DNA of 64,000 nt from Strigops habroptila. Taxonomy: Eukaryota; Chordata; Aves; Psittaciformes; Psittacidae. The stretch covers positions 11,114,906 to 11,178,905 of the forward strand of contig NC_044290.2 in the NCBI RefSeq assembly GCF_004027225.2. Reading direction: 5' to 3'. The translations under genes were made by a program, and so were the position numbers. The notes beneath the pieces are model-generated. The model was not told where the DNA came from. It saw only the letters and a list, made by a program, of their open reading frames with translations, and ran no database searches. Position 1 is the first letter of the stretch. Each line of letters begins with the position of its first letter. Below are positions 9,649 through 20,900 of this stretch, piece after piece.

Positions 9649-11849
9649 ACATTCGTATATAAAAGTCCTTGAAGGAAAAGGCTTGGGATTGAAAAAGCAA
9701 TGGGAGAAGAGTTTGTAAGGGGAAAAATCAGTGGGACCCCGTAGAACAAACATGTGTAAAGGCTTTGTTTCAAAGTGAACCAATGCAAAAGCCTGTTGGG
9801 GATAATTTTTAGGCTTTGCCTATTTTTAAAGGGTTGAGGAGCAGGAGTAAAGTGAGAAAACAATTCTCCATAGGAAGCTGTAGCAGACTAAATGGAGCTT
9901 GTTGTTGTTGGCAGAGGCATTGATGCTGAGGGCAGCAGCATCGTTACTGAGGCTGGAGGCAGTGGAGGTTTAAATAAATAAGAAGCGATCCATGAACCAA
10001 GATAAAATGTGATCTAGCTGTGCAGGGTCCTCCTGCTCGCTAAAGCAAGGGGGTTTGGCAGGGTGTGAGTAGAGGGAGATGAATGAGGGTTATCAGACAG
10101 GAGACTCAGGAGAAAGCAGAGAATAGGACATTGTGAATTAGTCACAGACTTCATGAGGAATAAGGATTTTGTCTGTTCACCTCTCTTGCACGGAGGCACA
10201 TAGACACGTTGTCCCCAAAGATGTAATTAGGGAAGGACAAAGTCAGGCCCTTGTCTCTGCTCAGCACCCGTGTCTGAAGCTGCCCTGGTTGAGGGAAGTC
10301 TTTTCATTTGGTTTCCGTGATTTAGGCTCAGGGAGAAAACCCAAAGCTTCCCACTCACTTCTTCTCTGGCCTTACTTAGTAGCAAGCTCACATAAAATTG
10401 ATGGGGATTATTGCTGGCTAAGGCCAGCATTAACACAGGATTTGGCCCAACAACCCACATGCAGCTAAGTAATATTAGTAACAATAAAAAGCCCCATTAA
10501 ATACTTGCAAAAGCAGTAGCCTGCTAGACCATGCACAAAGTCAGGTCTTGCCTGGCAATCTGACCGGGATTTGAAAGAACATATTCCCTGATAGTAACCC
10601 TCACCCAAGCAGAGGTTGGAGATGTCAAGGCCGGGTGATAAGAGCTCACACTGTGCATAATGCAGCAAGATCATGAGCAAACCTTGCGGAGAAACAGTTT
10701 TGCAGAGCTCTGCTTGCTGGAGCATCCTCCCACACTCATGGAGAAAATTCCCAGTGTAAGGAACAGCAAAGCAAGAAACAAGGGCAGGAACAACATGTGA
10801 GGAAAGACTTTATGGATCTTACTGACTTTTTTCATCGCTTACTGTTCTGCCTCACCTTTTCTTAGCAGCATTATCTCATCTTTTCTTTTGGGCTTAGCTA
10901 GCCCAGAATCAGGAAATCTTGATGTTGTTCTGATGCTAATATTCCAGCACAGACTGATGCTGGAGGTGACAGGAGATCCCAGTAAGGCTGAGCTGTCAGG
11001 CCTCACAGCCCAACGACGGTGCTCCTGTGCTGGCATGAAAATGCTGCAACAGCTCAATTGACATATGTCCAGGCAAACATGCAGAACATATCCCTGTGAT
11101 CACAATTTTCCTTGTTCTTAAGTGGCTCTTCAGTAAGTGTGTGGCTTGTAGAGGTGGAGGGTAAGCAGGGAAAAAAATGGTTTTGATTCATCAACTCTAA
11201 ATTTCATTTTGATGAGGGATTTGCACCCAAATTGGGATTTGGAAATTAAAAAAGATGCCTCTGCATTTGCAGATTGGGGAGTATTCCTGAAGTTCTTTTT
11301 TCCTGGAATAAAGTTTGGGAAAAAATAGAGGTAGTTAAAAAAATAATTCTTCTTATCATAGTTTCCTGCTCCAATCTTTGACACTGAAAATACCCAAAAT
11401 GAACCAGTTAGAGGTGAGATGCATCCCACAAAACTACTTTGCATCCTGGATCAGCCAAGAACCGGGCACAGTTCTGCAGCTGAAGGCCAACAGGACCAGG
11501 TCCATTTTTGGATACCAAAGAAAGGGAACAATGTTCAGTGTCCTGAGGGCGCTGGAGCAGGAGAGGGACACAGAGCTTTTCTCCTTCCCAAGGTTTTCAG
11601 CCCAAATAGGCGCTGGGACTATTAAAATCAGAGCTCTTTGCACCATAATAACCCACCACCACGCACCTGATTCCTGTAGCCAGAATCAGCAGAAGCCTGG
11701 GGCTGTTTGAATACACAGGATCAAAGAATCAAGAGCCTGTTTGTAATTTCTCTATGTAAATAAGAGCAGCATTTGTGCACTCGGAGGCTGGATAAAGAAG
11801 CCTTGGTTTAGCAGTAAAGGAGAACTATTTTTACAGAAGCCAGTGAGAG
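9649..11849. other. Unique noncoding DNA
   Basis: Nothing beyond chance frames (up to 110 codons at 11378-11710, plus) and short low-complexity tracts was seen. No family signature is visible in any translated frame. Confidence 0.6.
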
Positions 11850-12115
11850 AGGCCTGAGCCACCGATTTGGGATGATTATAATGAACAGAAAAAGTGAAGC
11901 CTGGAACTGTTTATTTTAATTTAGGGCTTTTGGGGGCATGGCTGGGGTGGGGGGGAGATGTTATTTATATGGGTTTAATCAAATGGATGGGATTTGTGGG
12001 CATTGCTAATTGAATGGAGAAAACAGAGAAGGGTGTCTGCTTTGCCCTGAAGTTCTCTATTTCTTTTCTCTTTGTGTTTGGGAGTCAAAGGAAAGGCAAT
12101 TATATCACCTCACAT
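11850..12115. promoter_or_regulatory. Candidate conserved noncoding element
   Basis: The block holds GATTATAATG, TTTATTTTAATTTAGG, TTTAATCAAATGG, GCTAATTGAATGG and a TCF/LEF-like GTCAAAGG near 12086. A G-rich island (GGGGTGGGGGGGAG near 11944) interrupts it. Motif density supports a regulatory reading but no gene. Confidence 0.25.
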
Positions 12116-12627
12116 AGGCTGGGGAGGGCTAACAGGCCTTGAGATATGTATAGAGATAAAAAGAAAAGAGGTGCTTCACTTTGGAGAGGAGTCTTCAGTC
12201 TCTCCTGGGTTGAGCTGCCCATCGGAATCAGCTCTGCCCTGTGGTAACTGAGGGCTGGCAATAGCCTCATGGTGGTAGGGCCTGATGAGGACTTCCAGAA
12301 GGATGCTCCGCATAGCTCACTGCCTGGAGTAGTCCTTGGAAAGTGGCTTTTCCCTTTGAAACTCCTTCTGAATGGCAGATGGTGAATTCTGTAATCTTGA
12401 ACCCTATAACACAGGATACCTCATTTTTCCCGTTGCACTGACAGACAACTAAGGATTACATATAAGGTCCAAGACATAGGACATTATATAGATTAATATA
12501 GATTATATAGATATAGATTCCATGGACTAAGGAATGATATCTTTGTGTGTGTGTTTGCCTATATAGATATATGAGATGAAAAGCAATGGTATATTGGAAA
12601 ATGTGGGATCTGAGCATGATGTGAATG
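12116..12627. other. Noncoding DNA with short AT-rich repeat
   Basis: No supported gene. An imperfect ATAGATT-based tract lies at 12484-12519 and a short GT run at 12545-12554. Confidence 0.6.
12484..12519. repeat. Imperfect ATATAGATT tandem tract
   Basis: About four degenerate units of the type ATATAGATT occur in a row. This is a short, decayed microsatellite. Confidence 0.7.
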
Positions 12628-13050
12628 CTATGGAATAAGGAGTTGGTATGGAATAACCCAAATCATACATCCAAGCAATACACTGAGCAAGATGTAAACT
12701 TTGCTTACATATGACCACTCTGTGTAGCCATGGGTACTTCTTCCCCTGTTTTTTTCACTGTTGACCACTCCACACACCAGAAAACAGAAACCAGGACAAA
12801 GTGAAAGGAAAAAACCACCAAACCCAAACCTGCACAGGTATGAGCTGAGGACTTTCAGGGGTGTTTCTTTCCTTGGTGGTTCGTTTTGTTCGTGGCAGAG
12901 AGAATTCCAAGCAAACCAAGTGATGAAGAACAGCCCCAAAGCTGCAACTCCTTGAGCCCGCTCAATGATGTCACTGCAAATGCCATTGGGGTGTAAATAT
13001 CCCACCAGCCCCGCGAGGGCAAACGTGTCGGGCTCACGTAGGAGGCAGGA
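12628..13050 (-). CDS. Candidate terminal exon of an unrecognised hydrophobic protein
   Basis: On the minus strand a branch-point-like TAACTAAT (about 13061-13069) and acceptor TGCTGTTCAG end just above 13050. The frame after it is open to a stop at 12628-12630, about 140 codons. It begins SCLLREPDTFALAGLVGY and contains three hydrophobic stretches, roughly residues 36-52, 75-92 and 115-130, suggesting membrane segments. The first part is CpG-dense (7 CpGs in about 115 bp). No family is recognised. A second frame is also open in the first part, so the frame is not certain. It could instead be a conserved noncoding block. Its partner would be the hydrophobic frame at 13578-13772. Confidence 0.2.
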   Translation of the reverse strand, partial: SCLLREPDTFALAGLVGYLHPNGICSDIIERAQGVAALGLFFITWFAWNSLCHEQNEPPRKETPLKVLSSYLCRFGFGGFFLSLCPGFCFLVCGVVNSEKNRGRSTHGYTEWSYVSKVYILLSVLLGCMIWVIPYQLLIP

Positions 13051-13429
13051 CTGAACAGCACATTAGTTACGATCCAAAAACATGAGCTACAAATATTTTC
13101 TATATCATAATTATACAAAATGAGTGGAAATTTCTCCCCCCTTCACTAGGTCCCAAAAAACATAGCCCATTATGAGCACAGGACCATGCTGCCAAGTCTA
13201 CAGGAACATAAATATCATTTAAGTCTTTTTGTACTGTGTAGTAGCTGGAAAGTGGAAAAATGATTGAGGGACAAGTGGTTTTTAAAATCCCCCTGAGGCT
13301 TGTAACTTACCTGTTTATTTCGAGAAGAGCTGCCACTGCCAAAAGGAAAGGAGTTACTTGAGTTGCTATCATGTTATGTTTCCAGAGATTATTTCAAAAT
13401 AAACAGGGGTTGAATCTCTGCTTTGCTCT

Positions 13430-13760
13430 TTCATTCGGCATCGGTACACCCGGTGACTGCATGGCTCGGGCATGGGGTGTGCGGCACAGGCGCTCATCTG
13501 AGCTCAGCCACGGGCACAAGGAAGCTCTGGGTGACAGGCACATCACTACCAGCGCCTGCAGCAAGGAGGACTCTTCAGAGCCAGGAGCAACCCAAGGTGT
13601 TTCCCTTTGGTCTCAGGAGATGCTCAAAAACGATGATGAGAAGGCGGCTGTGTTCAAAAACCCAGTAGGTAACAACCACAGCATAAGTCATAGAAGACAG
13701 GACCAGGCAGATAACCCCACACATCAGCATGACTTCGGCTCCGAGGTATAAATTAACATG
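13430..13760. promoter_or_regulatory. CpG-dense block, possible exon or regulatory element
   Basis: About a dozen CpGs occur in 330 bp, several times the local background. Three readings compete. On minus, 13772-13578 is open for 65 codons with a strongly hydrophobic stretch (about residues 15-38). On plus, a 126-codon ATG frame spans 13371-13751. Also on plus, a 52-nt interval (13617-13668) is bounded by a pyrimidine-rich acceptor TTTCCCTTTGGTCTCAG and a TAG|GTAACA donor, coding EMLKNDDEKAAVFKNPV. No product is recognised in any of them. Confidence 0.3.
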
Positions 13761-13772
13761 ATCCTCTTTTTG
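13578..13772 (-). CDS. Candidate exon frame with a membrane-like segment
   Basis: The minus-strand frame runs from a stop at 13773-13775 to a TGA at 13575-13577, 65 codons. It begins QKEDHVNLYLGAEV and continues into about 24 hydrophobic residues (MLMCGVICLVLSSMTYAVVV, then TYWVF). The length and purity of the hydrophobic run fit a transmembrane helix. Splice boundaries are weak: the upstream TAG acceptor lacks a good pyrimidine tract and no strong donor is seen before the TGA. The CpG density is the main reason for listing it. No family match is recognised, and a chance frame is quite possible. Confidence 0.15.
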
Positions 13773-13993
13773 CTACATAAACCACCTCCACTTCTCAGAT
13801 CATTTATAATTGACTTTTAAAAATGAAAGGGAATATTTGTGAAGTCAGATAGTAGCTCACCTTGGGCAGATAGAAGTGACATTGGGAAGTGTATTGTAAT
13901 TCTTTGATAGTCTTTGCTCAAGAAAGGGAAGAGAAATAGCTTAATCTTCATGTCTCATGTTAACCTTCACGGGAGCGTGAATTCACTGTTGCG

Positions 13994-14032
13994 TGGTGAG
14001 GAATTTACACCAGGTTAAAAGAGGACAGGGCT
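13994..14032 (+). repeat. Possible old interspersed-repeat fragment
   Basis: GAATTTACACCAGGTTAAAA resembles the TTTACACCAG module also seen near 1825 and 52440. It is short, so the match may be fortuitous. Confidence 0.25.
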
Positions 14033-14380
14033 CACAGGCGTTTACTGGTGCAGGTGATGCTGATGGAGTTGTGCAACGACACACAGTGACATCTATCAGA
14101 AATAATGGTTAACAACACGGAAGGTCACAGAAGTGGGATTGGGGGAAGTATGTCTCAGACCTGATACCAAGGTGGCATCAGGCCAACTGTTAACACTCAA
14201 CTTCAAAGAAAAGATATGGATTTACCACCAGTCTATACTACCCATGCCAGTTCTATAACTCCATATGCTGACTCTGCATCTTCTGTCTGTGTATTTGCAT
14301 TGAGATGCCACTCATTGCTGTGTTATCGAGCTGTTTTTCTGTGGTGTTGCCCAACATAGGAAGGGCAGACACATAACAGG

Positions 14381-14398
14381 GTAATGACCGTAATGACC
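14381..14398 (-). promoter_or_regulatory. Tandem GTAATGACC, DR3-like nuclear-receptor motif
   Basis: GTAATGACC occurs twice head to tail. Read on the minus strand with the flanking bases this gives GGGTCA-TTA-CGGTCA, two nuclear-receptor half-sites separated by 3 bp, the spacing used by VDR/RXR. The second half-site has one mismatch. Confidence 0.3.
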
Positions 14399-15954
14399 CT
14401 CCTGAGTGCAGTGCCGTAGTCTGTGTCAGCCATGGGAAGTCTGAACCCACCGATAAGATGTGACCCGGCTGTGATAAGGGTTTCGTGTGGGACTTGGTGC
14501 AGTGGGGTAGACATAAGGGAATGAGGAAAACAAGAATTGTCTGATTGCACAGAACATGGTGAATGATTGCAATGATGTTTAATCTCAAATCACAGGTGGC
14601 CAAGGAATTGCCAAATCAAATTCCACATCCCTGCTGTGAGGAGAAAGGGCTCAGCAATGCTATAAATAGCCTTAGGGAATGGCTCCTTGAAAACTCCCTC
14701 TGCCCAGATCTCCTTGTTCCTTGCAGATGTTTTGCCTTCCATGCTTCCAAGACTTTTTCTCACACTGTTGGCCTGCCCTTGACTCTCTGGTTCTGCCACC
14801 CCAGTCTGAGGATACATCTCAGAGTATGAAGGCAGAGGAGGAATTAGCCATTGTTTTTTTGCGTGGCAATGTTAAAAGCATGATGGAGATGCAGTTTTTT
14901 TAAAGCAAAGGAAAACCAACTGCACTGAAATACGTCTGTACACGCTAGAGCTGCTATAAAGGTATAAAAATCCTGAAACTTTGGGGTACTTCCCATTCAT
15001 ACAAAGCAACCATTCTGCCATAGCCTGGCGGGGCTGGCACTGTCTGAGCATCACTCTCCATGCAGACCTTATTCTCCCCAGGTAGCCGTGATGCATCACG
15101 TGCAGGAGGTCTAGTGGCTGCCCACAGAAAGCTGGTGATAATATAGGCAGAAAACAGATTTCCATCCTCTGCTCAGCTTCCATGTGACTTGAGTGACTAA
15201 ATCTCTCTGGTTTTTAGTTCATCCTCTCTACAGTACAGCCAAAGCTGATCCCTTCACCACAGAGTGAACATGTGGAGAAATGCTTTAAAACTTGTGAGGT
15301 TTTGTTTCAACTTCATTTCATAAAAACAAATACATATTTTAGACCAGAGTTGTTTGTAGCCACGACTGGTATCCATCGCTGGATACATTTCTGCGCATAC
15401 TTGAGCAAATAGAAAATGACATTTTTCAAGTACAGCCCAGGTGCCAGGCACACATTACGAAATCTAGGTAATATGGATGATGATGACTGACACTGTAATT
15501 GCAGGAGATGCCTGGTTGTGAAAGAGAGATTTGAGTTTTAACAAAAGAAAAATGATACCAGGAAAACAAAGCAGAAATGGCATTGAAATTTAGCCATCTT
15601 CTTCCTGAAATTGCAGAATAAGGTGTTGCACATAAGCTGTCACAATATTAAGAAAGCAAAGACCTAACTGGACATTTGATTCTTCTCGCCACACGTAACT
15701 CTATTACCCTTATAAACCATCACCTGCAGATCTCTAGTGCATCCAAGTAGCTTTCATCTGGCATCAACGGGAGCTGTAAAACAAGTTTGTGCATCACTTG
15801 CACAGCCCAGGTGTCTGCAGTTCCCATCTCCTGATCCACTCCAAACCCCCAGCCAGTTCCAACTGACTTGCTTCATACCTGCAGAGATGGTGGTAATGAT
15901 ATTCCCTTTAATAACCTCAGCATCTTTGTGCCAACTGAGTTAAAGACTCACCAG

Positions 15955-16015
15955 ATTCTCATCTAATGAACAAAACTAATGAATGATTAAAGATCATTAA
16001 GAAACCAGAGGCACC
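15955..16015. promoter_or_regulatory. Homeodomain-core cluster with small inverted repeat
   Basis: CTAATG, ACTAATG, AATGATTA and TCATTAAG occur within 45 bp, and AATGAT (15982-15987) is mirrored by ATCATT (15993-15998). This is a compact candidate homeodomain-binding site group. Confidence 0.25.
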
Positions 16016-16589
16016 AAGGAGGGGAATCCAGAGCCAGCTGAAGGCTTCTCAGCAGCTCAAGGTGGTTTCAGGTTTGCTGCCCCAGAAACAAACCCAGATT
16101 TTTCCAGCCTTCCAAAGGACTCTGAAAACAGGTCTTAGAATTAGGTAGTCTTGAGGGAATGTCTGATGAAAAAAAGTAGTAATTGATAATATTCTCAGCC
16201 AGGACAGACTCTTCTTCATCTCCTTATATTGCAAACCCTCTTCATCCCAGCAGGGATTTGGGCTTTTTTTGGGCCATAGAATCTGTAGGAAGCTGGCATG
16301 AGTAAGTTAAACAGTTGTTTCCCTCCAGTTCTTTTTTATCCCTAGCCTCATCAGCAGAAGCCATGACAGAGCATTGGTGCACATGCGGTGGGGAAAGCTC
16401 ACGCTGTCATTTAACGTTGGTCCTAACACTCACTACAAAAGGGTTGAGAGTTCCACATCTATCTAACTCCTGTATAGGCAAACAGCAGATGTTCACAGCA
16501 GTCAACCTGCTATAGTGGTTAAATTGGTGCCACAGTTTGGCGAGCTCCATCTACCTCACTTGCATCCGAAAGACACTGGAAGCCTGAAG
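16016..16589. other. Unique noncoding DNA
   Basis: No gene or repeat is supported. The stretch has no notable structure. Confidence 0.55.
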
Positions 16590-16972
16590 CCTCTTTTTTA
16601 TGGATAAAAATGAGATTTCAGCCTCCAGACTTCTGTACCAGCACATCGCTCTCTTGGGTTGTCCTGGCCGTGCCACTGAGCTGGAGCTGCATTCCTGCTC
16701 AGCGTGGCTCTGTGTTTTTCAAAGGCAGTGGAAATTTTGTTTTGGAAACACTGCCGAGAGCGCAAACAGGAAGCAGGAAGGACTTCTTCAGAAATGCAAG
16801 AATCCAAAGGGAGCGCAGTTCCCAGTTTTTTGGATCCAGCCCATGAATTAGCTTTGCAACAGCAGCAAGATACGAATGGTGAGGTCAAGAGAAAAGCAAA
16901 CATGTAGCAGCCACAGAGAGTGACTTTCAAAATCGCTTGTTGGAACTCTGAGTCATTTAATGTGCTATACAC
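16590..16972. other. CpG-enriched block with overlapping short frames
   Basis: About ten CpGs occur in 380 bp, above background. On plus, an ATG frame at 16610-16846 gives 78 residues with a hydrophobic stretch (SLSWVVLAVPLSW) near the N-terminus followed by an Arg-rich tail (RNARIQRERSSQ), a layout like a small secreted peptide. On minus, a 124-codon frame (16972-16598) overlaps it. Neither is recognisable and no splice or promoter signal stands out, so I do not call a gene. Confidence 0.25.
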
Positions 16973-17029
16973 AGCCAGGATGCCTAGAAAAATAAAGAAA
17001 GATGCTGAACAGTCCCTGCAGAGCAGCTG

Positions 17030-17230
17030 TGTTATTGACAGATGGGATTAAGTGGTACGAGTGCTCCAAGTGGGATATTTTTTTTATAAGCATATTGCCT
17101 TTGTTTATTGTAATTTTGATTTTTAGTTATTTTTGTTAAGGCATTTGGGGACCTCTTACCCTAGAGCATACAAATGAATGTTTGTTCTTGTTTCTGTTAT
17201 TGCTGTTATTTGATTTGGGCATGTTTCTGT
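17030..17230. promoter_or_regulatory. Candidate conserved noncoding element, AT-rich
   Basis: GGGATTAAGTGG (OTX-like plus an NKX-like AAGTG), TTTGTTTATTG (forkhead), GATTTTTAGTTATTTTTG and CAAATGAATG lie within 200 bp. There are no frames and no repeats. This is a motif-based call. Confidence 0.3.
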
Positions 17231-18049
17231 GATTCAGCAGTACCCTTATGAGACTGCAATGTGACGTGCTGCAACCCAGCTTGGTCGATCAGCAGATCAC
17301 AGGGGTAGGAAGCAGCGAGAGGATGGGGGTTTGTCCCTTTCCAAGGCAATAGGAACAGTAACATCAAGGCCCTCATCCTGGCAGCAGTGGTAACTAGGTA
17401 CGGACTCGAAGGGTCCATTGCCTGAAAGATGGTATCTTTCACCCGATTGCTGAAGTACTTTCTCAGGTGTATAGCAGTAGTAGCAGTGCACTGGAAGGGC
17501 TCAAAGGAGTTCTACCCTGTACTCTCCAGTTCCCTAGCCCATCTTCCCATTTTCTCCCTGTCCATGCTGCTGTAAACCTCGATATGGGTTGTATTCCCCA
17601 AGAAGTGCTGTAGCTTTTCTCCTGTTACAGTAGCTCCAGACATAGTTGGTTATCAGGGACTGACCAGAATGGGTGACAGACAACAGAAAGAGAACTGTGC
17701 TGGGGTGCGTTGAAATTGCTACTGTGTGAGTGCATCTACCTGAACTTTGCGGTTCTCAGTGCAAGCCTGACTCTGCAGAGCTCTTCACCGAAAGAAATGA
17801 CCAGCTGGTGTGTGTGTGCATCATGTGTATGCTTGTGCACGTGCTCTTTTATCCCTGCACTTAGTTCCAGGGTCTCTGATTTGATATTCAGCAATGCAAC
17901 GGGCGGGCTTTGACAGACAAAACTAAAGTCTTTCCTCAGACTAGACTTGGAGTTAAAGAAACCTTGAGGGGAAAAGTGATTAGAAACTAAGCAAGAAACT
18001 TCCCCATCTCTTCCAATCTTTTTTATCTTCTTACTCAACAACTGCGCCA
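17231..18049. other. Unique noncoding DNA
   Basis: Nothing is supported apart from a short TG run (17809-17818). Open frames overlap on both strands without family signatures. Confidence 0.55.
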
Positions 18050-18370
18050 AAACATTCCCTTGACCAGGTTTTTATAGTCAATAGATTAGAGTTTTATCAC
18101 ACACAATTTAGTGAGATTGCTCAACTTGCAGAGGTGTAGCTGAGCCTTTGGCCTGTGGATTGGCTCAGGGGTGTCTTGCCATCACTGGCTGCCCATCAAT
18201 CATCGCCAGCCACCAGTATTTGCCTTTCAGGGATGCCGGAAGAATGGCAGGGAGATTAACAGAGGCACTCCTTGGTTTTTCAGAGTCAGTCAAATCCTTT
18301 CCCTTTCTGCCAGTGCTTTGTGATTGGCAAATTGCAATATGAGCTTATCAAACAGTGATAAACAATAGAG
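18050..18370. promoter_or_regulatory. Candidate conserved noncoding element
   Basis: The block holds CCCATCAATCATCGCC (near 18190), an inverted CCAAT box (GATTGG near 18322), a palindromic ATTGCAAT at 18331-18338 that fits C/EBP, and GCTTATCAAACAGTGATAAA just after. CpGs are retained at a few motif positions. No coding frame is convincing. Confidence 0.3.
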
Positions 18371-20319
18371 GACTTCCGCACTCGGGAAGAAATAAAGTAA
18401 CAGGATTAGACAGGCCATTGCATTCCAGGGCTGGCTTTATTCTTTATGGTGAAGATAGGTCTATGTACATTAAGGGATTTCTCTAGTAGAATTGAGAAGT
18501 GAACTCAGGAGCACGGTTGTTGGAGCAGATCTGTAAAGGGGAATACCTAATAGGAAGTGTCACTCTGATCTGATGTCCAGGGGAGCGCACAGCCATGGTC
18601 TCCTCAAGCTGGGCCATGATGCAGAAGACTGTACTGCAGCAGCGTAGACAGGGAGGGAAAGGGCTTTTTCATCCTTCTGTTCCATGACCTGATTGAATTC
18701 AAGATTTTTTCCAGCACTGGCACTTTACCAAGGCTCCTAAAAAGATGCAGTAATGGGTTTTTTATCCTGTTCATAACATACCTTGAGATGGTCTCATTTT
18801 TTAATCCTGACAAGGTTTCTCTGTAGAATTCCCAGGCTCCATTTACTCTGGGGTCAATCAAACCTTTCCTCTAGAGAAGATGAGTGTTTGAGATTGCTCC
18901 AGTGACATTAGAGCAGGACAGTGGGTTTATACCTTTAGAAGACCTTTCTCTTTGCACAGATAGTGGAGATTTTAATTTTCTTTGCTTTCCAGTGCAGTGT
19001 TCAGTATGAAGGCTCTCATCTACCTGCTTGATATTCCATGACAAGCAGCAAGACATAGATCTGTTATTGTCCAGACCAGAAGTAGGTATATTCTACTTCC
19101 CTGAATGTACCCATCACTGTACCCTGCGCTCCTCTGCAGTAGTGGTTCCCCTCTCAATCCTCAGCTCTTTTGCTCTCCTCCTCGGCCTGAGGCTCTGCTC
19201 CCTGTGCCACGCACTGTCCTTGTTGCTGCAGCAGCGAGGGAGTTTCTTGAACATTTCTCAGTGCATTTCAAACTGTGAAGACTGTTCTTGGCTTCTGCCC
19301 TCTCTCCTAGGCCCAAACAAAATGTTTCTCAATGGTAAGCTGTCATTAGAGTTCAGAGAAGCAGAGAAAGCAGATCTGATTTCATATCTAATTTGCTGTA
19401 AAATGAGAGGCAGGGAAGAGAGGAGTCCTTTTTAATTAGAAATAGGTTGCTGAGCTACTTTAGCCAGCACAGTGTTTCTCTCCAGTGTAAGAGCTTTCAT
19501 GCGTGTAACCCAGCCCTTGCTGTTCCAAAGAATGGAACGTTACAAATATTGCTCTCTGGTCTGTCTTTATTCTTATTCCTCTTCCGAGTGCTTTGGATCT
19601 CTGCCATCCTCCTGATCGCCAGACAAGTGAACACTGAAGGGAAGGAGGAACAGAGGGACAAAGCCTCTCCTTCTGTCAGGTACCAGTTACTGGAGGATGT
19701 AGAGAGAGGACAGAAGAACTGTTAGTTTGCACTAACATCATCTTTTGCAGCATGTCTTCCCCCCATGTCATACAACAAGCCTACTAAAGCATGGGCTCCT
19801 GTTTCTCCAAATCAGCTTGGGACTGTGTCTGCCTCTTGCAAAATCTTGATGAAGCAAAACAGCAGCCCGTGGATAGTTATAAGCATGGAAGGGCAAAACT
19901 AAAAAAGGGCAAAGAGTCCCAACATAGCAGAGAATGTTCTTTAGGGGTTGACGCAGGCTTGTGTGACTCTCACTGGGACAGTGAACGCCCAGTTTACCTA
20001 TCTGAGGCACATCGTATCCCATCTACCACTGAAGAGCATTCATAAGCAGAAACAAGCAGCCAGGTTGCCAGGGCCAGAGGTCTCTGTGGGCTGTTTTCCT
20101 GTGCAAACACTGAAATGTCACAGGCAGATTTAACCACCCTTCTTCAGAGCAAGGCCAAGCTCCATCTGTGCCAGAGCCACCAAACTGGGGGCTTGGGCAC
20201 CCAGCACTTGTGTTGTGACATCAGTGTGTCTTCAAGTAAGCCTGCACTTCAGGGTCTGTCCGTGGAAAAACAAACCAATAAAACATAGATTTGCAAGAAA
20301 TTATCGCTGTTCACCCAGG
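18371..20319. other. Unique noncoding DNA
   Basis: No supported gene. The 135-codon plus frame at 19028-19435 has hydrophobic, Leu/Cys-rich composition but no recognisable domain, and no splice signals bracket it. The minus frame at 18861-18604 is likewise unrecognised. Confidence 0.5.
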
Positions 20320-20470
20320 CTACTTTTTCCTCCCACGAAACTAGGTCTCAATTAATGGCAATATTTATTTGGGTGACTTGCAGATTATGTCTCTGGCCAA
20401 TTAGCTCCATCTCAATGTTCTATTTCTTGCCTTTGAATCAATAAACAGTTCAAGATTTCCTGGAGTCAGA
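20320..20470. promoter_or_regulatory. Candidate conserved noncoding element
   Basis: TCAATTAATGGCAATATTTA, GGCCAATTAGCTCC and GAATCAATAAACAG occur in 110 bp, combining homeodomain, CCAAT-like and forkhead-like words. There is no coding potential. Confidence 0.25.
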
Positions 20471-20779
20471 AAATGAACATCAGTGCCAAGAACTGTGGGT
20501 GTATTAAAACCATACCTACAACAATAGCCTCAACAAGGGAGCTCTGCTAATCGCTCCCTTGTTTGGCTGGGTGTCTGACAGAGGAGCTCAAAAGCCGAAA
20601 GTATATAACACCCCCAATAGAGGAAACCACAGCTTACAGAACCCATGAAAAACATTTACTAACCTCCAGGTACCCTTTGTTCTCTATCCCTCCTGACAAG
20701 CACTTTTCTTCAGCACTACATACCTTAGATGCCTGTGCAATAAGATTTGATTGCGGGGCTTATAAGGTGGATGGAGATG
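20471..20779. other. Unique noncoding DNA
   Basis: A 73-codon plus frame (20563-20784) is present but has no recognisable features. Nothing else is seen. Confidence 0.5.
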
Positions 20780-20900
20780 AGTGAGTCATTATCTGCCATT
20801 TATCTTTCATGTAATGAAAAGCAAAAAGGCATCACAAGAAACCAGGACATGGTGTTCCTTTCTATAATTTGGCCAAATTATTCCAGGCCAAAATGATATT
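20780..20900. promoter_or_regulatory. AP-1 site and AT-rich motif group
   Basis: A perfect AP-1 core TGAGTCA lies at 20782-20788, followed by TCATGTAATGAAAAG, GGCCAAATTATTCC and GGCCAAAATGATA. The paired GGCCAAA words 20-30 bp apart are suggestive of a composite element. Confidence 0.25.

Larger units (their letters stand above)
13773..15954. other. Unique noncoding DNA
   Basis: No gene is supported. A weak old-repeat match lies at 13994-14032 and a perfect 9-bp tandem duplication at 14381-14398. Remaining frames are under 120 codons and overlap on both strands. Confidence 0.55.
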
